Below are positions 7,868 to 15,387 of a stretch of 21,550 nt of DNA, one piece after another. The DNA is taken from NCBI GenBank assembly GCA_934278005.1, contig CAKQWG010000044.1:1-21550 (forward strand), given 5' to 3'. The translations under genes and the position numbers were made by a program. Under the pieces are notes generated by a model. The model did no database searches, was not told the DNA's origin, and saw only the letters and a list, made by a program, of their open reading frames with translations. This DNA comes from an uncultured Pirellulaceae bacterium (GTDB lineage Bacteria; Planctomycetota; Planctomycetia; Pirellulales; Pirellulaceae). The number at the start of each line of letters is the position of its first letter. The stretch's first letter is position 1.

Positions 7868-8200
7868 TTACGCCGCCATCGACGAGCAACTCTTGTGGCA
7901 CTTGCGACAGCACTTTACGCACTCTTCCATGCCACCGACCTGTTCGCAGCTATCTGCGCAAGCATTGCAGATCTCGGCACAGGCTCGACAGTACAGCGCA
8001 TGATGCTCGCTGTTGCGGCTCATGAAATCAATGCAGGCACTACAGGCGGCGATGCAGTCGAGCATGAGCTTGACGTGCGTCTGTCCTACATGGTCGCCCC
8101 CTTCGGCCAAACAATGGTTGGTTAACATCCCTGCGCAGACGACTTGGCATTCTTGACAGGCTGCCAGACACTGTTTCATTGATGCGGACGTAGTACTCAT
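7868..8200 (-). CDS. csp3: Cytosolic four-helix-bundle copper storage protein (Csp3-like, DUF326)
   Basis: 110 residues with 18 cysteines and no signal peptide. The cysteines fall in CxxxC and CxxC patterns along helices (CLAACQECQVVC, CIAACSAC, CRACAEICNACADSC, CVKCCRKCHKSC), as in copper storage proteins, where Cys line the core of a four-helix bundle and bind many Cu(I) ions. Length and lack of export signal fit the cytosolic Csp3 type rather than exported Csp1. The ATG at 8200 has a strong ribosome site (TAAGGAG, 8 nt upstream on the minus strand). It converges on the HMA-membrane gene. Its upstream region carries the two-box module shared with the tolC unit. Confidence 0.93.
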   Translation of the reverse strand: MSTTSASMKQCLAACQECQVVCAGMLTNHCLAEGGDHVGQTHVKLMLDCIAACSACIDFMSRNSEHHALYCRACAEICNACADSCEQVGGMEECVKCCRKCHKSCSSMAA

Positions 8201-8265
8201 TTGCTCTTCTCCTTACGAAATTGCGGTAGAGGCCCAATTGCCATCAGAAATGCAGCCTGCAATTT

Positions 8266-8284
8266 GCATACCAGTACAGGGTAT
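8266..8284 (-). promoter_or_regulatory. TACCC...GGTATGC box upstream of csp (possible CsoR operator)
   Basis: In the direction of csp the strand reads ATACC-n7-GGTAT followed by GC, a 5-7-5 inverted repeat 65 nt before the csp start. C-rich/G-rich arms flanked by TA resemble published CsoR-type copper operators. Fourteen of 19 positions match the box upstream of the TolC-like gene at 10348-10366, with shared pattern TACCCnGnnCnGGTATGC. Confidence 0.6.
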
Positions 8285-8311
8285 ATGAGTCGGTTTGCGT
8301 TTTGTTGTCGT

Positions 8312-8333
8312 TGATCGCCCCGCGATCAGATGC
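8312..8333 (-). promoter_or_regulatory. GATCGC-n3-GCGATC palindromic box upstream of csp
   Basis: A perfect 7-3-7 palindrome (TGATCGC-n3-GCGATCA) lies 27 nt upstream of the TACCC box. In the direction of csp it is preceded by GCATC; 20 of 22 positions match the element at 10293-10314 upstream of the TolC-like gene, in the same relative orientation. The binding protein is unknown. Confidence 0.65.
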
Positions 8334-8629
8334 ATTGCAGACTAGTTCTTAGTGTTATCAGCAAATGCTAGACGGTTCATCGTGGAGAGGTGCGTTTACA
8401 AACAGCGGGCGTGGGGCGATGGCCGCTAATACCTCTGGAAGATCAAACGGCATCTGTGCTGCAAGCGAACCATACTGGCTGGTATGTCGGTGCGAGTATT
8501 TCAACGACCAGTGTAGGCAGGCTCGACATTTGGCACACGAGGTAGATGGGCCATTGAGGCAATTAGCACAATACCCCAAGGCAGTTTTTGGTAGAATTGC
8601 GGAATTAACCAATCAGCAATGGGGTAACC

Positions 8630-9940
8630 ATGAGAATCAGCTATCTACAGTGGATTGTTTTGTGCGTGGTGGCAATCGCGAATACGGCCTCGGCCGACCA
8701 GGGGAATTGGCCTCAGTGGCGTGGGGCCAAAGGTACCGGCGAAGCATCGGCCACTGCTGTGGTGAGCCAGTGGGGACCCGAGCAAAACGTCAAGTGGCGA
8801 ATAGAGCTTCCCGAAGCTTGCAATTCCACACCGATCGTGTGGAACGACAAAGTGTTTTACACACAGCCACTAACTTCAACTGATCAACGCGCGTTGTTTT
8901 GTGTGGATCGCCAGACCGGCCGAGAACTTTGGCAGCGATCAGTAACGTACTCAGCCGCTGAGCAGTCGCACAAGTCGAACCCATTTTGCTCCGCTTCGCC
9001 CGTCACCGATGGCGAATGTGTCATCGCTTGGTTTGGCTCCGCGGGGCTGGTCTGCTGGGACCTTGAGGGCGAAGAGCTGTGGCGGCGCGACCTGGGCAAG
9101 CAAGAGCACATGTGGGGATATGGCACATCGCCGATCCTAGTTGACGACCTGTGCATCTTGCAGTTTGGTCCGGGCACGAATGAATTCCTGATTGCCGTCG
9201 ATAAACGCAGCGGAAAAACCAAGTGGCAAGTGGATTCGCTCGACGACGCGGCTGAGCGCGCGCTGAGCGGACCGGAGAACGACGGCAGCGCCAATGATTT
9301 CACGAGCGACAAAGAGCGCGACGAGCGTCTGCGCGGCGCATGGAGCACTCCCATCTTGGTCGAGGTCGACGGGCACCAAGAGTTGGTTGTTAACTTACCG
9401 CGTCGAATTGCGGCCTTCAATCCGGTCACGGGCGAGCCGCTCTGGACATGCGGTGAGGCCGCTCCGCTAGCCTATTCGTCGCTCATGGAATCCGATGGAG
9501 TGGTGATTGCTTTTGGCGGATACGGAGGTGCTTCGCTGGCCGTCCGAGCGGGTGGACGCGGGGATGTCACCAAGACCCATCGCATTTGGCACAAGCCCAA
9601 CGGTGGCAGTTGGCTAGGCACTGGCGTAGTCGACAAGGGTGCCATCTACATTTGCGATATTGGAGGCGTGGTGCACTGCGTGGATGCCCAGTCTGGAGCG
9701 GAGCTGTGGAAGGGCCGCGCGGACGGCGGTGGCACTTGGTCGAGCATTACCAAGACCGGCGATGGCAAGATGTTCTTGCTCACAAAGGCAGGTACGACCA
9801 CGGTGTTTGCGCCGGATCGAACTGAGTACCGAAAGTTAGCCACCAACGCGCTGGACGAAAGCACCAACGCATCCGTCGTTGTGGCCGGCGAGGATGTGCT
9901 CGTGCGTACCGATCAAGCGCTGTGGTCGTTTGCTAAGTAG
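8630..9940 (+). CDS. Secreted PQQ-binding-like beta-propeller (BamB-fold) protein
   Basis: 436 residues with a clear signal peptide (MRISYLQWIVLCVVAIANTASA/D). The mature protein starts NWPQWRGAKGTG, a frequent opening of planctomycete PQQ-propeller proteins. Blade repeats with the AxDxxTGxxxW pattern recur: LFCVDRQTGRELW, LVCWDLEGEELW, LIAVDKRSGKTKW, IAAFNPVTGEPLW, VHCVDAQSGAELW. This is the fold of BamB and quinoprotein dehydrogenases, but no dehydrogenase active site was recognised, so a periplasmic or envelope binding or scaffold role is more likely. It sits between copper genes on its own; neither regulatory box points toward it, so a copper link is only positional. Confidence 0.87.
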   Translation: MRISYLQWIVLCVVAIANTASADQGNWPQWRGAKGTGEASATAVVSQWGPEQNVKWRIELPEACNSTPIVWNDKVFYTQPLTSTDQRALFCVDRQTGRELWQRSVTYSAAEQSHKSNPFCSASPVTDGECVIAWFGSAGLVCWDLEGEELWRRDLGKQEHMWGYGTSPILVDDLCILQFGPGTNEFLIAVDKRSGKTKWQVDSLDDAAERALSGPENDGSANDFTSDKERDERLRGAWSTPILVEVDGHQELVVNLPRRIAAFNPVTGEPLWTCGEAAPLAYSSLMESDGVVIAFGGYGGASLAVRAGGRGDVTKTHRIWHKPNGGSWLGTGVVDKGAIYICDIGGVVHCVDAQSGAELWKGRADGGGTWSSITKTGDGKMFLLTKAGTTTVFAPDRTEYRKLATNALDESTNASVVVAGEDVLVRTDQALWSFAK

Positions 9941-9978
9941 CGTGTTGTTGCTAGGTAGCGTGTTGTTGCTAGGTAGCG
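9938..9978 (+). repeat. 18-bp tandem repeat across a stop codon
   Basis: Two identical 18-bp units beginning TAGCGTGTTGTTGC (9938-9955 and 9956-9973) are followed by a partial third TAGCG. The first TAG is the stop of the propeller gene. Since 18 is a multiple of three, each unit repeats the stop in the same frame. Confidence 0.85.
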
Positions 9979-10292
9979 ATCTGCCGTTACGCCCCTTGGA
10001 CCGCTGCGACTTGTCGTAGTTTTCAACGCAAACCTTCACCGCACACGGTGTATGACCGTACAAAACAGTTCTATCCCACGCCAGACTGTCGCCGAACAAG
10101 TCTCCACCCTATAAGTCCTTCCCGCTGTGTAAGCACCGCCAAAGCTATGACGAGTCGCAGCACTCAAGGTCCCTTCCATCTGCAAAACGCGTCAATAATT
10201 AGGTCGACGTCCCGCGCGGTCCTCGCTCTTAATTCGCTTCAGATCTGGGATCTGCAATCTTGCCTGTAGGAGAAAGATGGTAGATCTTTTGG

Positions 10293-10314
10293 GCATCAGA
10301 TCGCGGAGCGATCA
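10293..10314 (+). promoter_or_regulatory. GATCGC-n3-GCGATC palindromic box upstream of the TolC-like gene
   Basis: A 6-3-6 palindrome (GATCGC-GGA-GCGATC, 10299-10313 at the core) preceded by GCATCA. It matches 20 of 22 positions of the box upstream of csp, in the same orientation relative to its gene, and lies 33 nt before the TACCC box. Confidence 0.65.
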
Positions 10315-10347
10315 GTCGCAATAATGACCTTAAAAGGCAATACTACT

Positions 10348-10366
10348 GTACCCGGGGCAGGTATGC
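10348..10366 (+). promoter_or_regulatory. TACCC...GGTATGC box upstream of the TolC-like gene (possible CsoR operator)
   Basis: The sequence GTACC-CGGGGCA-GGTAT plus GC has the same 5-7-5 layout as the csp box, with one arm position mismatched. The G/C-rich centre fits CsoR-type copper operators. The likely regulator is the CsoR encoded at 13733-14020, but this is inference. Confidence 0.6.
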
Positions 10367-10459
10367 GCTCGATAACTAGTCTTAGCACGAGCTCTTACAG
10401 CACACGATCGTAAAGCACGACAGGATGTTGTGGCTCTATACATGAAGGATCATGCATCG

Positions 10460-11914
10460 ATGAAGTGCAGCCATTCGCGCATTCGAAAACTCCTCACGCT
10501 AGCATTGATCGCTCCCGCCTCGTTAGCTTGGACGCAGCCGCCCGATCATGGCAGCAGTGGCAGAGCGGGCATGTCGACTGGGACTAGTGCCGAGCAACGG
10601 CAATCGTCCGCGATGGGCACCTTGCCGCCGCTGCCCGAACTACCGCATGGGTTTATGGATGCGGCGAGTGGATCGCAGATCATTGAGCCCGGTGCGCAGG
10701 CGAATTACACACTGGACTACTTTCTGCAGTTGGCAGCGGCTAACAATCCGACTATCCGACAAGCACGTCGGCAGATATCAAGCGAAACGGCCAAGGCGCT
10801 GCAAGCCGGGCTCTACCCGAACCCAGTGCTGATGTATGTGGGAGAGAAAATAAATAGCGATGGCCGTGCGGGCGAGTTTCAGGGGTTTGAACTGCAACAA
10901 CGCTTTGTGACTGCCAACAAACTGCAGCTAAGCCGGCTGAAATATCGTCAGCGGGCTCAGGTGGCGGACCATCTTGCCATCGCTCAGCAATACCGTGTGA
11001 GCAACGATATCAAAAAGGGCTTCTATCAGACGCTGGCCGCGTGGGAGCGCGCGGTTATCCAGCGAGAGCTATTAAAGTCTGCCGAGGACAGCAGTCTGAC
11101 GGCCCGCGAGCTGTACAATCAAGGGCAGACGACCGTGCCGGGAGTCCGCCGCGCCAATATCGAATTGCAGCAACACCGCCTGGACGTTCTGAACGCTGAG
11201 AACGAATTCGCGGAGGCTTTCCGGCAATTGGTGGCGATGGTCGGCTGCGATTTGCCGCTGGGCTGGGTCGATGGAACGTTGCGACCCGAGCAGACGCTGC
11301 CGGACTTCGACTCAGTATACGCTGAGCTGATTGACAACAGTCCTGAGGTATTGGCTGCCCGCGCGAAATTGGCGTCAGACTACACGACTGTCCGCCGCGA
11401 GTCGGTGCAGTGGATTCCAGATGTCATCGTGCAAGGTGGGCCGGGATACAATTTTTCTAACTACGAACCGGTGTACAACGCGAGTGTACGAATGGAACTG
11501 CCTATCCATGATTGGAATCAAGGAACGGTACTTCAAGCTCGAAGTGATCTAGCTCGGCAACAGGAAGAAATTCGGCGGATCGAACTGCAATTGCGAGATC
11601 GCTTGGCGATGGCCTATCGCGTATATGCCACGTCTCTACAACACGCCACTCAGTATGAACATGTAATTATCCCACAGCGACAGCAAGCTTACACCGAACT
11701 TCTACAAAGCTACAAAGAGGACCGAGTCGACTGGCCAGAAGTGCTGGAGGCTCAACGCGATTACTTTATGGCGCGGCTGGAGCAGATCGATTACTTCCGC
11801 AATGTGCGGACTCAGGAGACGCTGATCGACGGCTTTATGCTGCAGGGCGGCCTGATGGCGGCTCAGGCTGCAACGCCTCCCGGTCACATCGACTCGGTGC
11901 CTAAACCACGATAG
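10460..11914 (+). CDS. TolC/CusC-family outer membrane efflux channel
   Basis: About 484 residues from the ATG at 10460, chosen because it gives a clean signal peptide (MKCSHSRIRKLLTLALIAPASLA) and has AAGGA about 10 nt upstream; the same frame also has GTG 10430 and ATG 10442. The mature protein has the two alpha-helical OEP repeats of TolC proteins: YFLQLAAANNPTIRQARRQI opens the first, and DNSPEVLAARAKLASDYTTV the second, with long coiled-coil helices rich in Gln/Arg/Glu. TolC trimers form the outer membrane exit duct for RND pumps such as CusBA. No lipobox was seen, unlike E. coli CusC. It leads a unit with the multicopper oxidase 37 bp downstream. Pairing with the CusBA encoded on the opposite strand is inferred from proximity. 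Confidence 0.9.
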   Translation: MKCSHSRIRKLLTLALIAPASLAWTQPPDHGSSGRAGMSTGTSAEQRQSSAMGTLPPLPELPHGFMDAASGSQIIEPGAQANYTLDYFLQLAAANNPTIRQARRQISSETAKALQAGLYPNPVLMYVGEKINSDGRAGEFQGFELQQRFVTANKLQLSRLKYRQRAQVADHLAIAQQYRVSNDIKKGFYQTLAAWERAVIQRELLKSAEDSSLTARELYNQGQTTVPGVRRANIELQQHRLDVLNAENEFAEAFRQLVAMVGCDLPLGWVDGTLRPEQTLPDFDSVYAELIDNSPEVLAARAKLASDYTTVRRESVQWIPDVIVQGGPGYNFSNYEPVYNASVRMELPIHDWNQGTVLQARSDLARQQEEIRRIELQLRDRLAMAYRVYATSLQHATQYEHVIIPQRQQAYTELLQSYKEDRVDWPEVLEAQRDYFMARLEQIDYFRNVRTQETLIDGFMLQGGLMAAQAATPPGHIDSVPKPR

Positions 11915-11951
11915 GCAGACACCAGTTCAGCAATTCAAGGGACCAACGAGC

Positions 11952-13484
11952 ATGCCAGATCCAGAACAACGCCGCGCATTTCTAAAAGCCGGCTCCCTTG
12001 CGGCCGCATCGGGCTTGCTTGGGCATTCGCTGCGCAACGACGCGGCAGCTCAAGACGTAGGAGCGCACTCAGGTCATGGCCAGGCACACGCCTTGACACA
12101 TGTCCCTCAGAGCGCGAGCCCGGACGCCTCTGCCTCGGACGCTGACAATGCTCGGGCGGAATACGACGGATTCTCGCGCTTCAAGCCGCAGCGTGGCACC
12201 GATCCAGATAGCGATTACTATTTGGGCAAGTTGGTGCCTGGCTTTCGCACTGCCGACGCTGGCCCCGCTCCGTTTGTAGCTCCTGACTTAGCGAAGCTGC
12301 AGTGGAAGATGGTGGGCGGTGCTAAAGAGTTTCAATTGGTCGCCATGCCAGTCCAGCGCGAGTTTCTGCCTGGCTATAAAATGAATGTCTACGGGTACAA
12401 CGGCAGTATGCCGGGGCCGACAATCGAGGTCACTCAGGGGGATCGCGTGCGGATTGTGGTGACCAATCAACTGCCCGAGCAGATGACGACTCACTGGCAC
12501 GGATTCGAGTTGCCCGTGCAATACGACGGCAGTGAAACTCTCACTCAGAACCCAATAAAGCCCGGAGGGGCGTTCGTCTACGAATTTGACGTGCACGAAG
12601 CGGGGACTTTCTTTTATCATTCGCATGTGCCCATGCAAGAGGCCTTTGGGAGCGTGGGGTGGTTTATCGTTCATCCCAGACGGGTCTTTGACCCGCCAGT
12701 CGATCGTGACTTTGGTTTGATCTTCCAGAACTTCTTTATCGATCACAATCAGAGCATTCCCGACAGCTGGAAAATGGATTGGAATTGGAACACGATCAAC
12801 GGTCGCAGTGGTCCGTTCGCAACGCCGTTGGTAGTCAAGCATGGTGAGCGAGTGCGCGTGCGGATCATGAACTTCTCTCCCATGCAGCATCATCCGATCC
12901 ATTTGCACGGCCACACGTTTTGGTTGACCGGACACGAAGGGGCGCGAACGCCTAAGTCGGCCTGGATACCGCGCAATACTGAATTGATCGGAATCGCCCA
13001 AGCTACCGACCTTGAGTTCATCGCCAACAATCCCGGCGACTGGATGTTTCACTGCCATATGGTGCATCACATGATGAACCACATGACTCGCCAAGTAGGT
13101 CCTAGAATTCGTCCGGACGAATCGGTGGATGCGTACTTGGCCGATACCACCAGTCGTCCAAAGATTATGCCTGTGCTCAAAGATCCTGGCTTTGCGACTC
13201 CCGGTTATCCGCAAGAGATGAAGTCGATGAATATGCCTGAGTCGATGATGAAGGCGCTCTGGGATCGGCGTGAGGTCCAGGGCATGCGCGCCATGTGGCC
13301 GATGTCGCTAATGGGGTTGATGACCACCCTCCGCGTCTTGCCCGAAGATCTCTATCAGCAGGTGATGGAAAGCGACGAGGCGGTGGAAAAAGGGAGTGTC
13401 TTTGCCGAGATTGTCCGCCGCTTCGGCAATCCGGACACCTACAGGGCTGGAGATATGAAGATGATGCACGATATGAAGATGTAG
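11952..13484 (+). CDS. Tat-exported multicopper oxidase (CopA/CueO-like)
   Basis: 510 residues with AAGGGA about 9 nt upstream. The N-terminus carries a Tat signal (RRAFLKAG, then a hydrophobic stretch), fitting export of a folded copper enzyme. All four copper-ligand motifs are intact: HWH (181-183), HSH (223-225), HPIHLH (314-319) and HCHMVHHMMNHM (367-378), giving type 1 ligands His314, Cys368, His373 and Met378 and the trinuclear cluster. The length fits a two- or three-cupredoxin-domain oxidase. Such enzymes oxidise toxic periplasmic Cu(I) to Cu(II). The last ~80 residues are Met-rich (MKSMNMPESMM, MWPMSLMGLM) and end DMKMMHDMKM, likely extra soft-copper sites. It follows the TolC-like gene and precedes csoR. 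Confidence 0.94.
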   Translation: MPDPEQRRAFLKAGSLAAASGLLGHSLRNDAAAQDVGAHSGHGQAHALTHVPQSASPDASASDADNARAEYDGFSRFKPQRGTDPDSDYYLGKLVPGFRTADAGPAPFVAPDLAKLQWKMVGGAKEFQLVAMPVQREFLPGYKMNVYGYNGSMPGPTIEVTQGDRVRIVVTNQLPEQMTTHWHGFELPVQYDGSETLTQNPIKPGGAFVYEFDVHEAGTFFYHSHVPMQEAFGSVGWFIVHPRRVFDPPVDRDFGLIFQNFFIDHNQSIPDSWKMDWNWNTINGRSGPFATPLVVKHGERVRVRIMNFSPMQHHPIHLHGHTFWLTGHEGARTPKSAWIPRNTELIGIAQATDLEFIANNPGDWMFHCHMVHHMMNHMTRQVGPRIRPDESVDAYLADTTSRPKIMPVLKDPGFATPGYPQEMKSMNMPESMMKALWDRREVQGMRAMWPMSLMGLMTTLRVLPEDLYQQVMESDEAVEKGSVFAEIVRRFGNPDTYRAGDMKMMHDMKM

Positions 13485-13583
13485 TTTGCCCTCGGCGCGT
13501 TTGTCGGCTACAATCGCGGCATCCCTGAAAATGTGATCGTTAACGTGTATTATTCGTAACCCAATGGTTTACTAGCGGTGATT

Positions 13584-13604
13584 CCGTCCGCTTGCGGATC
13601 GGTT
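13584..13604 (+). terminator. Weak hairpin downstream of the oxidase
   Basis: CCG-TCCGC (13584-13591) pairs with GCGGA-T-CGG (13594-13602) with one bulge and a 2-nt loop, followed only by TTT. It could be a weak terminator for the TolC-oxidase unit. The short T-tract makes this uncertain. Confidence 0.3.
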
Positions 13605-13669
13605 TATCTACGCAATAGTCAGTTAATGGTTATTGTTGCACGCCTTTAATGTCACACGCCTGGCACCAA

Positions 13670-13715
13670 GAGGGCCTTCGGGAGTATCTTGTTCAGTCCC
13701 GACCCTCCCGTTTTT
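13670..13715 (+). terminator. Two-part hairpin with T-tract just before csoR
   Basis: GAGGG (13670-13674) pairs with CCCTC (13703-13707), and inside it CGGGA (13679-13683) pairs with TCCCG (13697-13701); five T residues follow at 13711-13715. It ends only 17 nt before the csoR start. It may terminate the upstream unit, or act as an attenuator for csoR. Confidence 0.45.
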
Positions 13716-13732
13716 CGTAGACCTGCGTTGCC

Positions 13733-14020
13733 ATGCTGCCTGATGATGAGAAGAAGCGACTGCTGCATCGCATGAGTCGTATTGGCGGGCAGGTGGAAGC
13801 TGTGCGGAGGATGATTGAGGAGGATAGCTATTGCGTGGACGTGCTCATGCAACTCTCTGCTGCGACTGGGGCGTTGGGCAAGGTGGGACAGATTGTTTTG
13901 GAGAATCACCTGCAGACCTGCCTTCGGGAAGCAATGGCTAGCGGCACTCAGGCCGATCAGGACCTCAAGATTCAAGAGTTGATCAAGCTCTTTCACAAGT
14001 ACGCCAGCGTGATCGAGTAG
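13733..14020 (+). CDS. csoR: CsoR-family copper-sensing repressor
   Basis: 95 residues, all-helical, the usual length of CsoR/RcnR (DUF156) proteins. It starts MLPDDEKKRLLHRMSRIGGQVEAVRRMI, the family's first helix. The Cu(I) ligand set is complete: Cys34, His59 and Cys63 have the 25- and 4-residue spacings of CsoR Cys36-His61-Cys65. This favours Cu(I) over the Ni/Co sensor RcnR and over persulfide CstR, which lack the His. Apo-CsoR binds operators and Cu(I) releases it. No Shine-Dalgarno site precedes the ATG, and a hairpin with T-tract ends 17 nt upstream. No operator box like those at 8266 and 10348 was found upstream, so autoregulation is not supported. Its targets are probably the csp and tolC promoters. 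Confidence 0.93.
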   Translation: MLPDDEKKRLLHRMSRIGGQVEAVRRMIEEDSYCVDVLMQLSAATGALGKVGQIVLENHLQTCLREAMASGTQADQDLKIQELIKLFHKYASVIE

Positions 14021-14077
14021 ACCGCTGGCCCGGCGGCTGGAACCAGCACTAAAGATTCGTTGTCTGCGGGGGGGGAG

Positions 14078-14145
14078 AAAAAACGGCAGGGGCGGCGTGT
14101 TGAATCATCACACCTGAGCAGCGTGAATCATCAGGACACCGCCCC
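14078..14145 (-). terminator. Intrinsic terminator of the cusBA-YHS unit (minus strand)
   Basis: Read on the minus strand, GGGGCGGTGT (14145-14136) pairs with ACACGCCGCCCC (14100-14089) with a 2-nt bulge, followed by six T residues (plus-strand AAAAAA, 14078-14083). It lies 37 bp beyond the stop of the three-domain YHS protein. The 35-nt loop holds a 10-bp direct repeat, TGAATCATCA, at 14101-14110 and 14124-14133 (plus strand). Confidence 0.75.
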
Positions 14146-14181
14146 CGCGAAAGTTTTGCCTGGCGAGCAATCTCGGGCAGA

Positions 14182-15375
14182 TCATTGCAGCGCCGGCGGC
14201 TGGACCCCCTGAGAGGCGAGAGCATCCATATACTTTTGCGGGTCAGCCGCAATCCGCTTGGCGCAGCCCGGGCAGCAGATGTAGATCGCTTTGCCTTGGG
14301 CATCCACTTGGTAGGGGCCACCCATGGCATCTAGCGGTTCGTCCATGACGGGGCACAGCTTTTGCGCGGCGATGAACGGAGCATCCGCAGCGCTGACTTT
14401 GAACACACCCGCACGCACTTCTTCACCGCGCGGCGTGCTGGGCAGTGGTGAGTCTCCATCGGACTGCACTTGTGGATGCTTGTGTGAATCCATTGATAAA
14501 TCTTCGCCAGATGCGATTGCCAAGTACTTAGCCGGTTGCGCCTCAACCTTCTTCACGCAGCCTTTGCAACACAGGTAGATAGGCTTGTCACCGATCATGA
14601 CCTTCACTGGCTGTCCCATACTCCCCAGCGGTTCGTCCATCACGGGGCACACGGCCTGCTGCGCGATGCGGGCCGCATCGGCTTGGGTTGACGTGGTTAC
14701 CAGAACGGTCGGTCTACCAGAAGCGTATTTGGCCGGGTCCGATTTGATTGCTGGGACACATCCCGCGCAGCAGGCGTAGACTGTTTGCCCGTTGACGTCC
14801 ACCGCGACCGGCTCTCCCATACTTCCCAGTAACTTGCCGCTGACTGGACAGATTTTTTGCCGCGCTATTGCCATCGCCGCCAACTGCTGCTCGCCCAGCG
14901 GAATCGTCGTAACGACTTGTAGCTTGAGCGGACGTTGGCCGCGTCCGGGCAGTCCCACCAGTTGGAAGTCAAGTTCGATTTGGCGCCCCACGATCTGCGA
15001 CAGATTGACTCGAGCAGCCAGCCCACCTTTGCCATCGGGCAGTAGGTCGTAGCGGTAGCGTTTGGCATTGCCTTCGATGTGTAACGTGGCTACCCCGCGG
15101 CCGGTTTCGACAGACAAAGGTTGCCCGTCGCTATCAAACACAAACATCTGCACACCGGCCTGTGAGACCAGCGTTTCGAACTGCAGCGAGCCAACTTGTC
15201 GCAAGCTGCCTCCATGCGGGCCCAAGCTTGGCGCGGCGTTCACTTCTGGCGACGCCTGCGGTCGGTCGGGTGCTGCATGCGTGGACTGAGCCATGGCCAC
15301 GCCAGGCGGACCGCCAGTCAACGCGGCTGCCAATGCGAACAGATTAAGAATGTGGTACTTCATGTTTGTCTTCAT
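14182..15375 (-). CDS. Secreted protein with three YHS/TRASH-like metal-binding domains
   Basis: About 397 residues. The ATG at 15375 is chosen because GGAG lies 6 nt upstream; ATGs at 15387 and 15363 and a TTG at 15393 share the frame. A signal peptide follows (MKYHILNLFALAAALTGGPPGVAMA/Q region). After an N-terminal beta-rich domain (GPHGGSLRQVGSLQFETL) come three similar modules, each opening CPV and closing CCxGC about 25-30 residues later: CPVSGKLLGSMGEP...CCAGC, CPVMDEPLGSMGQP...CCKGC and CPVMDEPLDAMGGP...CCPGC, each ending DP/QPxKY. These resemble YHS/TRASH metal-binding domains. It is the last gene of the cusBA unit, so a role as periplasmic copper chaperone or buffer is likely but inferred. 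The 193 bp upstream of it hold an inverted repeat. Confidence 0.85.
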   Translation of the reverse strand: MKTNMKYHILNLFALAAALTGGPPGVAMAQSTHAAPDRPQASPEVNAAPSLGPHGGSLRQVGSLQFETLVSQAGVQMFVFDSDGQPLSVETGRGVATLHIEGNAKRYRYDLLPDGKGGLAARVNLSQIVGRQIELDFQLVGLPGRGQRPLKLQVVTTIPLGEQQLAAMAIARQKICPVSGKLLGSMGEPVAVDVNGQTVYACCAGCVPAIKSDPAKYASGRPTVLVTTSTQADAARIAQQAVCPVMDEPLGSMGQPVKVMIGDKPIYLCCKGCVKKVEAQPAKYLAIASGEDLSMDSHKHPQVQSDGDSPLPSTPRGEEVRAGVFKVSAADAPFIAAQKLCPVMDEPLDAMGGPYQVDAQGKAIYICCPGCAKRIAADPQKYMDALASQGVQPPALQ

Positions 15376-15387
15376 GTTTGTCTCCAT
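15361..15387 (-). repeat. 12-bp repeat with three in-frame ATG codons
   Basis: On the minus strand ATGGAGACAAAC is followed by ATGAAGACAAAC and then ATGAAG, giving in-frame start codons at 15387, 15375 and 15363. The first unit supplies GGAG as a ribosome site for the second ATG. Confidence 0.75.

Larger units (their letters stand above)
8201..8629. other. Intergenic region between csp and the PQQ-propeller gene
   Basis: The csp-proximal half (8201-8345) carries the two regulatory boxes described separately. The other half (8346-8629) showed no gene, tRNA-like fold or terminator; short frames on both strands look like chance. The promoter of the propeller gene should lie near 8540-8620 but no clear -35/-10 pair was recognised. 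Confidence 0.5.
9979..10459. other. Long leader region of the TolC-multicopper oxidase unit
   Basis: About 480 bp without a supported gene. The part from 9979 to about 10270 shows nothing recognisable. From 10273 there is a small hairpin (AAAGAT/ATCTTT, 10273-10289), then the palindromic box and the TACCC box described separately. The unit's promoter is expected near 10310-10400. Confidence 0.5.

Noticed and set aside
12288..13214. 308-residue antisense frame inside the multicopper oxidase
   Set aside because: It lies wholly opposite a gene with all copper motifs intact, shows no domain or signal peptide, and is the kind of long frame expected by chance opposite a coding sequence.
13556..13572. 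Imperfect palindrome GTAACCCAATGGTTTAC downstream of the oxidase
   Set aside because: It is symmetrical apart from one pair, but does not match the TACCC or GATCGC boxes and has no second copy.
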